Shown: positions 1 through 6,034, counted from the stretch's first letter. The stretch is DNA of 6,034 nucleotides from Chloroflexota bacterium (GCA_022707665.1 JAKJAE010000183.1:1-6034), one strand, 5' to 3'. Notes: generated from the sequence alone by a model not told the origin. Numbers and translations are program-made.

Positions 1-345
1 GGGTCTCTGTCCCCTCAGTCGACGCTGCCGGTGGCCACTCCAGCGATCACGCGTGGGGATGTAGACCGTCACGGCTACGATCTCGTCGAAGTCGCTGTAG
101 TCGCAGACAACGTGAATGGGCATCTCACTGCCCGGATAGCGTCCGGCGACCAGGGCACGGCGGCGCTCGGGATATCGCTCGACGACCTCGCCAGTCAGCA
201 TCGTGTAGACGATGTCTTTGCCCCTAAGGCCCTCTTTGTGAGCTTCCCGTAAGGCGTGTTCGGAGATGCGCAGCTCAGTGCGACCTGCCAGCAAGTCGTT
301 CCGGTAGGGCAGGGTTTCCGGACGTGTGGGGGGGATGCGTGACAT
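1..345 (-). CDS. DUF4258 domain-containing protein, 3' end outside the window
   Basis: An open frame runs from ATG at 345 to the left edge: 115 codons with no stop, and an in-frame TAG just upstream at about 355-357. The translation has the look of the DUF4258 family. A helical start around residues 26-40 contains RISEHALREA and KEGLRG. The family-like DIVYTMLTGEVVERYPE follows at 44-60. A beta-rich core has the pattern 'GRYPG..MPIHVVCDY' at 68-83, then 'EIVAVTVYIPTRDRW' at 88-102. The last residues are Arg-rich, as is common near the end of such proteins, so the stop is probably close beyond the edge. The family has no firmly established biochemical function; members often resemble small RelE-like or toxin-type folds and are often found next to MqsA/YgiT-type zinc-finger antitoxin genes. 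That partner would lie outside this window, so a toxin role here is only inference. The start is supported by the upstream stop, but the ribosome site is poor (GGGAG about 13 nt upstream). It lies 87 bp after the exporter permease, behind two hairpins, and may be a separate unit. Confidence 0.75.
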   Translation of the reverse strand, partial: MSRIPPTRPETLPYRNDLLAGRTELRISEHALREAHKEGLRGKDIVYTMLTGEVVERYPERRRALVAGRYPGSEMPIHVVCDYSDFDEIVAVTVYIPTRDRWSGHRQRRLRGQRP

Positions 346-391
346 AGGCCGCCACTAACTCCCAGGATACCCGCGCGATCACGGCTATATG

Positions 392-430
392 GGCCGTGCC
401 ATCACGGCCACGGGCCGCGTAGTCGCGGCC
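392..430 (-). terminator. Twin GC-rich hairpins behind the exporter operon, possible terminator
   Basis: Two perfect inverted repeats lie back to back. The first is GGCCGTG (392-398), loop CCAT, CACGGCC (403-409). The second is GGCCGCG (413-419), loop TAGT, CGCGGCC (424-430). Each has a 7-bp all-complementary stem and a 4-nt loop, with 3 nt between them, and the second ends 2 bases from the permease stop codon at 433-435. On the minus-strand transcript the nearer hairpin (413-430) comes first. Neither is followed by a U-tract, so a classical intrinsic terminator is not supported. They may act as a U-less terminator, a pause site or a barrier to 3' exonucleases protecting the operon mRNA. Confidence 0.4.
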
Positions 431-432
431 AG

Positions 433-1668
433 CTATTCGTAGCGCAGTGCGTCGATCGGATTCAGTGCGGCTGCGCGTTGCGCCGGGTAGATGCCAAAGA
501 ACAAGCCAACGGCTGCCGAGAACAGCGTGGCCAGGGCCACGGCCTCAACCGTAAAGACCGCCGAGAATCCGTCGTCTCTCAGGAAGTATGAGATGGCGGA
601 CGCGCCGGCAGCACCCAATAGTATACCGGCGGCGCCCCCAAACGTCGAGAGCATCACGGCTTCGGTCAAGAACTGCCAGAGAATGTCGCGCTTGCGTGCT
701 CCGACGGCCTTTCGTAGACCGATTTCGCGCGTTCGCTCGGTGACCGAGACCAACATTATGTTCATGATGCCGATCCCGCCCACGAGCAGGCTAATCCCGG
801 CGATGGCGCCCAGGAATACCGTCAGCACGCCCGTGATCTGCTGGAAGGTGCCGATGATGTCGGACTGGCTGATCGCCGTGAAATCGTCCGGCTCATCGAG
901 CCCAATCCGGTGCCGCTGGCGGAGGATCAGCGAGACCTCCTCGATCGCCGCGTCCATTCGCTCCTCGGAGACGGCCTGGACGTAGACGATGGTCAGGCTT
1001 GGTTCGCCGGTTGTCGTCCTTCTGGGAAAGACCCGGCTGAGGGCGGTGTTCAGCGGGATCATCACGACGTCGTCTTCGTTCTGGAAGCTGCTGCCGCCTC
1101 GCTCGCTCAGAACCCCGATCACGCGAAAGGGCGACCCATTCACACGGATCACTTCGCCGGTCGGGTCAGGCCGGTCCGGGAAGAAGTAGGACGCCGTGCT
1201 CGCCCCCAGGACGGCCACACGGGCGCGTGATTGGTTGTCGGTTGCAGTCACGAACTGCCCCAACTGTGTTTGCCAGTCCCGTGCGAGGGCATACTCAGGG
1301 GTGACACCTGTCACCGTAACCCCGCGGTCGCGCCCCGGGGTCGTGACCGAAGCGCTGCCCTGAACGACCGGAGCGACATGGAGGACGCTGGGCGCCTGCG
1401 CGGGATCGGCGATGGCCTCGGCGTCGCGCGTCGTGATGAATGCAGGGCGCCGCAGCTCTTCCTGGAAGGATCCGGGCACCAGGAAAAAGAGGTTGGTGCC
1501 GATCGCCTCGAACTGTGCCGTGATGTAGCTCTGGACACCCTCGCCGACCGACATCAACGTGATGACCGCCCCGACGCCAATGATGATGCCCAGCATCGTG
1601 AGGGCCGAGCGCAGTTTGTTGGTCGTCAGGGCGCGCAGCGCCAGGCGGACGCCTTCCAGAAGGTTCAT
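433..1668 (-). CDS. MacB/FtsX-type ABC transporter permease
   Basis: A 411-residue integral membrane subunit of a MacB-type (type VII, mechanotransmission) ABC exporter. An N-terminal amphipathic stretch with conserved [17 protein letters not shown] leads into TM1 (about 21-41, [18 protein letters not shown]). A large extracytoplasmic MacB_PCD-like domain follows (about 42-278, including [10 protein letters not shown] at 57-66). Three more membrane helices lie at about 281-308, 338-362 and 372-394. The hallmark cytoplasmic loop [19 protein letters not shown] (311-329) contacts the ATPase, and the C-terminus is the family-typical 'P..ALRYE'. Length and four-helix topology match the free-standing permease form; there is no fused ATPase, unlike E. 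coli MacB. The ATG overlaps the ATPase stop (ATGA at 1668-1665) and is preceded by a strong Shine-Dalgarno sequence, indicating translational coupling and roughly equal amounts of the two subunits. Substrate is not deducible: relatives handle peptides, antibiotics, lipoproteins or signals. Recognition of the family is secure; a MacB symbol is not given because orthology is unproven. Confidence 0.95.
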   Translation of the reverse strand: MNLLEGVRLALRALTTNKLRSALTMLGIIIGVGAVITLMSVGEGVQSYITAQFEAIGTNLFFLVPGSFQEELRRPAFITTRDAEAIADPAQAPSVLHVAPVVQGSASVTTPGRDRGVTVTGVTPEYALARDWQTQLGQFVTATDNQSRARVAVLGASTASYFFPDRPDPTGEVIRVNGSPFRVIGVLSERGGSSFQNEDDVVMIPLNTALSRVFPRRTTTGEPSLTIVYVQAVSEERMDAAIEEVSLILRQRHRIGLDEPDDFTAISQSDIIGTFQQITGVLTVFLGAIAGISLLVGGIGIMNIMLVSVTERTREIGLRKAVGARKRDILWQFLTEAVMLSTFGGAAGILLGAAGASAISYFLRDDGFSAVFTVEAVALATLFSAAVGLFFGIYPAQRAAALNPIDALRYE

Positions 1669-2414
1669 ACGGCAACCCCCTCCGGGAGCGTCAGCTCATT
1701 GGCGGCATCGATGGGCTCGGCAATGGCCTCTGCCTTGATGATCTTTCCGTCAAAGAGGCTGATGACACGCTGGGCATAGTGGCTGATCCGCGGGTCGTGG
1801 GTGACCAGGACGATCGTAATCCCCGTCTCGCGATTGAGGCGCTGCAAGATGGCCATCACCTCGCGCCCTGACTTGCTGTCGAGGTTCCCTGTAGGCTCAT
1901 CTGCCAGGATGATACTGGGTTGGTTCACCAGAGCGCGCGCAATCGCAACGCGCTGCTGTTGGCCGCCGGATAGCTCATTGGGCGTATGGTGTAGGCGATC
2001 CGCGAGCCCCACGGCCTCGAGCACCTCTGCGGCTCGCCGGCGCCGTTCCCTGCCCGTCGTCCCGGCATAGACCAGGGGCAGCATGACATTGTCCAGCGCC
2101 GTAGTGCGGGGTAGCAAGTTAAAGCTCTGGAAGACGAAACCGACCAGGCCGTTGCGGGCCATCGCCAACTCATCGTCGTCCATCCGGCTGACATCCCTGC
2201 CACCGAGCACGTAGGTGCCCCACGTTGGCTGGTCGAGACAGCCAAGGATATTCATCAACGTCGATTTGCCCGACCCTGAGGGACCCATCAGCGCCAGAAT
2301 CTCACCCCGCTGTACACCCAGTGAGACGCCGCGGAGTGCGTGGACCTCGTTCTCTCCCATCTTGTAGATCTTGTGGAGATCCTGAACCCAGATGACAGTG
2401 TTGCTATTGGCCAT
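1665..2414 (-). CDS. MacB/LolD-family ABC transporter ATP-binding protein
   Basis: A 249-residue cytoplasmic ATPase that powers the permease encoded just downstream. All nucleotide-binding motifs are intact: Walker [10 protein letters not shown] (44-52), Q-loop [10 protein letters not shown] (93-102, Gln96), signature LSGGQQQR (148-155), Walker [13 protein letters not shown] (169-180, catalytic Glu173), and the H-loop VTHD (His206). The sequence '[15 protein letters not shown]' after Walker A and 'DEPTGNLDS' are typical of the MacB/LolD/FtsE group rather than of importers. About 23 residues follow the usual end of the domain (after FDGKII) and form a short acidic tail with no known role. The start is ATG at 2414, with AGGG at 2423-2420, 5 nt upstream. 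It follows the second adaptor by 33 bp and overlaps the permease by 4 bp, so the four genes almost certainly share a transcript. As nothing is missing from the catalytic motifs, it is expected to be active. Confidence 0.96.
   Translation of the reverse strand: MANSNTVIWVQDLHKIYKMGENEVHALRGVSLGVQRGEILALMGPSGSGKSTLMNILGCLDQPTWGTYVLGGRDVSRMDDDELAMARNGLVGFVFQSFNLLPRTTALDNVMLPLVYAGTTGRERRRRAAEVLEAVGLADRLHHTPNELSGGQQQRVAIARALVNQPSIILADEPTGNLDSKSGREVMAILQRLNRETGITIVLVTHDPRISHYAQRVISLFDGKIIKAEAIAEPIDAANELTLPEGVAV
1676..1683 (-). promoter_or_regulatory. Strong ribosome binding site for the permease, inside the ATPase gene
   Basis: On the minus strand GGAGGGGG lies 7 nt before the permease ATG (1668-1666). 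It is an almost ideal Shine-Dalgarno sequence and sits within the last codons of the ATPase gene, where it supports the chosen permease start and coupled translation across the 4-bp ATGA overlap. Confidence 0.75.
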
Positions 2415-2447
2415 AGGTGCCCTATTGAAGATGCGCAGTTTCGCCGG

Positions 2448-3848
2448 TCACGGCGTCTGCGAGGGGCGGAAGTCGAACAAGCTGCGGCCCTCAGCTACGA
2501 GTGCAACAGTTGCGGTCTCGTCGAGCCCTGCGACGATCTCGACCCACGTCTCGGTCGACGTCCCAACGCTGACCTCGACCCGCTCAACGGTTTCGCCGGC
2601 AACCCGATAGGTGTAATAGGTGCCCGAGGACGCGTCCGTGCGGACCGCCCAGGTTGGCACAGCAAGCACGCTCGCAGTTTCCCCTGTCACGATGGTAGCG
2701 TTTGCCGTCATGCCGTCTCGCACCGCGACCAAGTCCGGCGTCAGGAGCCTGACACGAACGGGATAGACGTTAATGCCGCTTGTGTTTCCGGCGAGCAGAC
2801 TGATGGTCTCGACGACGCCCTCCAGCGCCACGTCCGGATAGGCGTCGAGACTGATCTCAACGGCCTGTCCTTCCGCGATCCCGCCGATGTCGATCTCGTC
2901 CACGGCTACGTCCACAAAGAACGCCGAATCGTCGAGAATCGTGATGACCGGCCTGCCAGCCATGACAGCGTCACCGACCTGCACTGTAACTGCGGCTACA
3001 GTGCCATCGACGGGCGACTCAAGATCCAGCGCCGCAAGGTTCGCCTCCGCCTGGTCAACTCCAATCCGGGCCAAATCCAGAGCGAGCTCCAGGCTGCGGA
3101 TCTGATCCGCGTCAGGGCCCTCCTGCAGACTGGACAGAGTGCGCGATGCTTGCTGGTAACGCTCATAGGCTGACTGCCAGGTACTCTGGGCGCGCTGGAT
3201 GGCTTGTTCACTTCTCAGTTGGGTGATGCCGACGTTGCCTTCGGCTTCCATCCTGGCTGCGGTGGCCCCTGCTGCATAGGCTTCGGGCAGGCCGAAGCGC
3301 TCGAGGGTATCGAGAACGCCGGCTTCTGCATCGGTGGCCTGCTCGGCGAAATCCTGGGCCCGGCCCTGGTCAAGCGCGGCCTGGGTGCGCGCGGCCTCTT
3401 CACTGGCCTTCGCCGCAGCCATCGCCGCGATGCTCTCCTGGGCGCTCAGTTCCGCCAGTCGGATCTGTCCCTCATCAGCCGGCTTCTGCGCACGCTCCAG
3501 GTTCAGCTCGGCCTGCGTAACCGCGATCTCAGCCTGGCGCAGCGCATCCTCTGCTGCGTCGCGGTCGAGGCTGGCAAGCCGATCTCCACGACCGACCCGG
3601 TCGCCGGTTTCTACGTCGACCGACTCGACAGTACCACTGGTGCTGAACGCGGCGGTAAACTGGCGTTGCACGCTGACGTTGCCGCTCGATACGATCGTCA
3701 ACGGAATGGTCTCGATGGTCACTGCAGCCGTTCTGAGGATCTCAGGGCCCACGCTGCGGCTTCGCTCGCGGTACCAGAACCACGCCCCGCCGGCTGCAAC
3801 CACCACCGTGGCTGCCAACAAACCCAACAAGACGCGCTTGCGCTTCAT
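2448..3848 (-). CDS. HlyD/MacA-type efflux adaptor (second of two)
   Basis: A 466-residue membrane-anchored adaptor (periplasmic adaptor or membrane fusion protein family). A short Lys/Arg-rich start (MKRKR) precedes one membrane helix (about 6-26); there is no lipobox cysteine. Then come the first lipoyl-like half (about 65-95), a long Ala/Gln/Glu-rich coiled-coil hairpin (about 97-275), the second lipoyl half (SPVDGTVAAVTVQVGDAV, 278-295), a beta-barrel region with ILDDSAFFVDVAVDEIDIGGI (304-324) and DAYPDVALEGVVETI (335-349), and a C-terminal membrane-proximal domain (about 390-455). It is a paralogue of the upstream adaptor, sharing the order of domains and several motifs. The hairpin tip (about 165-215) is quite different, with a Gly/Pro/Ala-rich stretch (FGLPEAYAAGATAA). 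I chose ATG at 3848 because it directly precedes a normal anchor. The longer frame begins with TTG at 3899 and adds 17 residues (FHWQVGQAS...) unlike any signal. Its ribosome site is weak (AGG 9 nt upstream). The probable role is to stabilise the ABC pair's extracytoplasmic face and guide substrate. Confidence 0.92.
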   Translation of the reverse strand: MKRKRVLLGLLAATVVVAAGGAWFWYRERSRSVGPEILRTAAVTIETIPLTIVSSGNVSVQRQFTAAFSTSGTVESVDVETGDRVGRGDRLASLDRDAAEDALRQAEIAVTQAELNLERAQKPADEGQIRLAELSAQESIAAMAAAKASEEAARTQAALDQGRAQDFAEQATDAEAGVLDTLERFGLPEAYAAGATAARMEAEGNVGITQLRSEQAIQRAQSTWQSAYERYQQASRTLSSLQEGPDADQIRSLELALDLARIGVDQAEANLAALDLESPVDGTVAAVTVQVGDAVMAGRPVITILDDSAFFVDVAVDEIDIGGIAEGQAVEISLDAYPDVALEGVVETISLLAGNTSGINVYPVRVRLLTPDLVAVRDGMTANATIVTGETASVLAVPTWAVRTDASSGTYYTYRVAGETVERVEVSVGTSTETWVEIVAGLDETATVALVAEGRSLFDFRPSQTP

Positions 3849-3929
3849 TGTGCTATACCTATCTTGTACACTTGCCTGGCCAACCTGCCAGTGGAACAAC
3901 GCCCTGCAGAACGGGTGGAACTCGCCATA

Positions 3930-5333
3930 TCAGTCACGAGCCCAGGGCGGCTCCGCCTGACCGGCGAAGCTGAATAGGTCCCGCTCGGTGGCAACCAGGG
4001 CGACGGTGTCGTTGGCTGCGAGCCCGTCGAGCACCTCGGCGTAGGACTCGTTGCTTCGTCCTATCTGCACAGGCACTCTGGTAACTGCCGCGCCGTCCAT
4101 GCGCAGGCTGTACGTCTCGCCGGTTGTCTGATCGCGACGGACAGCCCACACGGGCACGAGGACAAGGTCCTCGTATGTGTCGGTGACGATCTGCGCCGTC
4201 ACAGCCATACCATCCAGGAGGCGCGCACCTTCCAGCGTGGTCAGTTCGATGCGTACGCCGTAGGTGACAAGCCCTCCGATGCTGATCGCAGAAGGTGCGA
4301 TGGATTCCACGACCCCCGTCAATGTGATCTCGGGATAGGCATCTGCGACGATGCTTGCCTGCTGACCAACCACGATGGAGCCGATGTCGATCTCGTCAAC
4401 CGTCGTATCGACGTAGACTTCGCTGTCATCCAGAATCGTGAAGAGCAGATCGCCGGCGAATGGGGTAGCGTCCTGTGCCGTGTCAACGGTGGCGACCAAG
4501 CCCGCGTGCGGCGCTCTGATCTCGGTTTCCTCGACAGCGCGGCGAGCCTGTTCGAGGCGAAGCTCCGCCTGCTCAAGATCAAGCGTTCGCTGCTCAACCG
4601 TGTCCTCATCGACGCCATCCGTCAAAGTCGTCAGGCGTTCCGTCGCCTGGGCGTAGTTGATCAGCGCTGCCTGGTACTGGGCGTTAGCGGACTTCCTGGT
4701 GACATCGGCATTGAGTTGCGCGATGCGTTCCTGAGCTTCGGCGTCTTCGAAGGCCTTGCGCGCGCGTTCCTTGGCATCGCCATCGGCTGCATCCCTGTAG
4801 CGGATATACGCCTGCTCGCGCTGGCGCTGTGCCTGGACGACAAGGGCCGCTGCGTCAACCTCGGCGGTCTCAGTCCCAATCCTGGCGAGCTCGAGCGCTT
4901 CGGCGGCGCTTCCCACCGACACCTGGGCAAGCCGAATCTCATCCGGGTCTGCAGGTTTTTGAGCAACCTCAAGGGCGAGTCGCGCCTGTTCAACGGCGAT
5001 CTCTGCCTGCTGGACGGCGCGTTGTAGATCACCCTGATCGCTGCGTGCAAGGATCTGGCCTTCAGTCACCCGCTCCTGAGGGGACACGAGCACCTGCGCG
5101 ATTCTGCCCGCTGTCCGTGCCACCACGCGCGTAGTCCGGCGCATCGCGACCGTGCCGCTGCTGGACACTGAGATCAGCAGATCGCCCTGGGCAACCTGCC
5201 CCGTGCGCAGGACCTCCGGTTGGTCTGTGGTTGCGAGTTGTTGTTGGCGCAGCCAGAAGAAGCCGGCCACGAGGCCGGCAATCACTACCAAAACTATCGC
5301 CCATCCGAGACGCTTCCCTGCTCGCTTCTGCAT
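3930..5333 (-). CDS. HlyD/MacA-type efflux adaptor (first of two, operon leader gene)
   Basis: A 467-residue membrane-anchored adaptor opening the exporter operon. After a basic start (MQKRAGKR) one membrane helix spans about 9-28. The first lipoyl-like half is at about 60-99 (ending VTEGQILARSD). An extended coiled-coil hairpin rich in Gln, Ala, Arg and Glu covers about 101-270. The second lipoyl half begins at TEIRAPHAGLVATV (270-283). The beta-barrel contains ILDDSEVYVDTTVDEIDIGSI (300-320) and DAYPEITLTGVVESI (331-345). A membrane-proximal domain with LVPVWAVRRD (392-401) follows to about 455. There is no lipobox and no cysteine at all. The start is certain: ATG with GAGGG 5 nt upstream and a promoter at the right distance. 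It is separated from the second adaptor by 81 bp. Family members link the inner-membrane ABC pair to an outer-membrane channel in diderms; in monoderms they form an extracellular funnel or modulate the ATPase. Which applies here is undecided. Confidence 0.94.
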   Translation of the reverse strand: MQKRAGKRLGWAIVLVVIAGLVAGFFWLRQQQLATTDQPEVLRTGQVAQGDLLISVSSSGTVAMRRTTRVVARTAGRIAQVLVSPQERVTEGQILARSDQGDLQRAVQQAEIAVEQARLALEVAQKPADPDEIRLAQVSVGSAAEALELARIGTETAEVDAAALVVQAQRQREQAYIRYRDAADGDAKERARKAFEDAEAQERIAQLNADVTRKSANAQYQAALINYAQATERLTTLTDGVDEDTVEQRTLDLEQAELRLEQARRAVEETEIRAPHAGLVATVDTAQDATPFAGDLLFTILDDSEVYVDTTVDEIDIGSIVVGQQASIVADAYPEITLTGVVESIAPSAISIGGLVTYGVRIELTTLEGARLLDGMAVTAQIVTDTYEDLVLVPVWAVRRDQTTGETYSLRMDGAAVTRVPVQIGRSNESYAEVLDGLAANDTVALVATERDLFSFAGQAEPPWARD

Positions 5334-5338
5334 TGTGT

Positions 5339-5343
5339 CCCTC
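5339..5343 (-). promoter_or_regulatory. Ribosome binding site of the first adaptor gene
   Basis: GAGGG on the minus strand, 5 nt before the ATG at 5333-5331. It fixes the start of the first exporter gene and lies about 30 nt into the predicted transcript. Confidence 0.7.
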
Positions 5344-5351
5344 AGAGATTA

Positions 5352-5379
5352 TGACCCCGGTCAATTATGACCAGGGTCA
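5352..5379 (-). promoter_or_regulatory. Tandem palindromic operator (two TGACC-NN-GGTCA sites)
   Basis: Two perfect 12-bp dyads, TGACC-CC-GGTCA (5352-5363) and TGACC-AG-GGTCA (5368-5379), are set 16 bp centre to centre with 4 bp (ATTA) between them. The flanks extend the likeness: both are preceded by TTA and the second ends in GGTCAT. The whole 5351-5380 segment is itself a near-perfect inverted repeat with 13-bp arms and one mismatch. The second copy covers the end of the -10 box and the expected start of transcription; the first falls at roughly +10 to +21. This is a typical place for a repressor that blocks polymerase. Dyads of this size and symmetry are typical of dimeric TetR- or MarR-like regulators, which commonly control efflux genes. 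The regulator itself is not in the window and its family is inference. Confidence 0.75.
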
Positions 5380-5406
5380 TTGTACCACATTGCCTTGAGT
5401 CCGCAA
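5379..5406 (-). promoter_or_regulatory. Sigma-70-type promoter of the exporter operon
   Basis: On the minus strand, -35 TTGCGG (5406-5401), a 16-bp spacer, and -10 TACAAT (5384-5379). The -10 is one base off consensus and is preceded by TG one base upstream (5387-5386), giving an extended -10. The expected start is near 5372, leaving a leader of about 39 nt to the ATG at 5333. Position between mreB and the first adaptor gene and overlap with the palindromic operator make it the operon's main promoter. Confidence 0.7.
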
Positions 5407-5499
5407 CGCTGGAACGCCTTTCGCTATGACAGGTCTGAACGACAGCCGTCAAGGGTCGCCAGCCAGATCTCGCGAACTGCATCGGCGGACGGGAACGGC

Positions 5500-6034
5500 C
5501 TAGATCTCCGGGAGGGTTCTGCGAAGGTAGGGGAGGAGGGCATGGCTCTTGCCAGCACCGATAGCAACGCACGCCATCGGTGCGTCAGCGACGTAGACCG
5601 GCACGCCCGTCTCTTGTGTGAGCAGTTGGTCTACGTTGCGCAGCAGCGCCCCCCCGCCGATCATCGTCATGCCGCGGTCGATGATGTCCGAGGCAAGCTC
5701 CGGCGGCGTGCGTTCCAGTACTGACTTCACCATGTTGACGATGAGGGCGAGCGGTTCCTCAAGGGCCTCGACGACGTCGTCGCTGCTGATTTCAACACTG
5801 CGGGGGAGGCCCGTGACCTGGTCGCGTCCCTGGACATCCATGCGCAGTGGCGTCTCCAGGCTCATTGCCGCTCCGATGCGGATCTTGGCTTCCTCGGCAG
5901 TCGGTTGGCCCAGCATCAGGTTATACTTGCGTCGGACGAAGTTGGCGATGGCGTCATCCATCCGGACGCCGCCCTCGCGGATCGCCGAAGAGGTCACCAC
6001 ACCATAGACCGAGAGAACTGCCGCCTGGCTGGCG
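5500..6034 (-). CDS. mreB: Rod shape-determining protein MreB, C-terminal half (5' end outside window)
   Basis: The frame is open from the right edge to TAG at 5502-5500 and encodes the last 177 or so residues of an actin-like MreB; full-length proteins have about 340-350. MreB forms membrane-bound ATP-dependent filaments that place the cell-wall elongation machinery. Diagnostic segments in order are: the strand after the phosphate-2 loop (AVLSVYGVV), MDDAIANFVRRKYNLMLG, the TAEEAKIRIG motif, the GRDQVTGLPRSVEI hairpin, LERTPPELASDIIDRG, the nucleotide-pocket loop IGGGALLRNVDQLL, and ETGVPVYVADAPMACVAIGAG near the end. The apparent GTG start at 6000 is only an internal valine: the same frame continues upstream with matching residues (ASQAAVLSVYG). 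At the very edge the visible residues read ASQ where most MreBs have T(T/S)E after GGG. No mreC or mreD follows; the next gene is the exporter operon. No clear terminator is visible in the gap. Confidence 0.96.
   Translation of the reverse strand, partial: ASQAAVLSVYGVVTSSAIREGGVRMDDAIANFVRRKYNLMLGQPTAEEAKIRIGAAMSLETPLRMDVQGRDQVTGLPRSVEISSDDVVEALEEPLALIVNMVKSVLERTPPELASDIIDRGMTMIGGGALLRNVDQLLTQETGVPVYVADAPMACVAIGAGKSHALLPYLRRTLPEI

Noticed and set aside
31..252. Plus-strand frame of 73 codons
   Set aside because: It is the exact codon-register antisense of the DUF4258 gene, has no recognisable domain, and all other genes run on the minus strand.
392..430. Classical rho-independent terminator
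   Set aside because: The hairpins are real but no run of U follows on either strand; kept only as a possible U-less terminator.
3849..3899. N-terminal extension of the second adaptor from TTG at 3899
   Set aside because: The start codon is rare, the 17 extra residues do not resemble a signal or anchor, and ATG at 3848 directly precedes the expected basic residues and membrane helix.
2340..3977. Long plus-strand frames antisense to the adaptor genes (277 and 257 codons)
   Set aside because: They are shadows common in GC-rich DNA; the minus-strand frames carry complete, conserved domains and no family is recognisable on the plus strand.
5426..5436. Possible third operator copy (ATGAC-AGGTCT)
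   Set aside because: It lacks one C and one G of the dyad and the two-base centre, so it is a chance partial match.
5500..6000. Complete small protein starting at GTG 6000
   Set aside because: The frame stays open to the edge and upstream residues continue the MreB alignment, so the GTG is an internal Val codon.

Overview
The window reads as part of the chromosome of a GC-rich bacterium, and every gene I can support lies on the minus strand. The MreB type, the split MacB-like ABC exporter carrying its own pair of membrane-anchored adaptors, and the DUF4258 protein together suggest a rod-shaped or filamentous member of the Chloroflexota or a similar lineage. That placement is inference from protein style, not from a marker gene. 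No rRNA, tRNA, CRISPR array, insertion sequence or replication origin is visible.

Layout in the direction of transcription (right to left): (1) the C-terminal half of an actin-like MreB (6034-5500, running off the right edge); (2) a 166-bp gap holding a strong sigma-70-type promoter and two tandem copies of the palindrome TGACC-NN-GGTCA that overlap its -10 box and start region; (3) a four-gene exporter operon: a membrane-anchored adaptor of the HlyD/MacA type (5333-3930), a second paralogous adaptor (3848-2448), a MacB/LolD-type ABC ATPase (2414-1665) and a FtsX/MacB-type permease (1668-433, overlapping the ATPase by 4 bp); (4) an 87-bp gap with two perfect tandem hairpins starting 3 nt after the permease stop; (5) a DUF4258-family protein, open from its ATG at 345 to the left edge.

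The ATPase and permease should form the usual tetrameric (two ATPase, two permease) mechanotransmission-type ABC complex. The adaptors would sit on its extracytoplasmic face. Substrate cannot be told from sequence. The double operator at the promoter points to an exporter switched on by release of a TetR- or MarR-like dimeric repressor, but no repressor gene lies in the window.

The features most worth a second look are the tandem operator, the two diverged adaptors serving one ABC pair without a recognisable TolC-docking tip motif, the twin hairpins behind the operon, and the edge DUF4258 gene, which is easily missed because its stop lies outside the window. I do not see a clearly undescribed system here. 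The core is a recognisable exporter operon with some unusual details.
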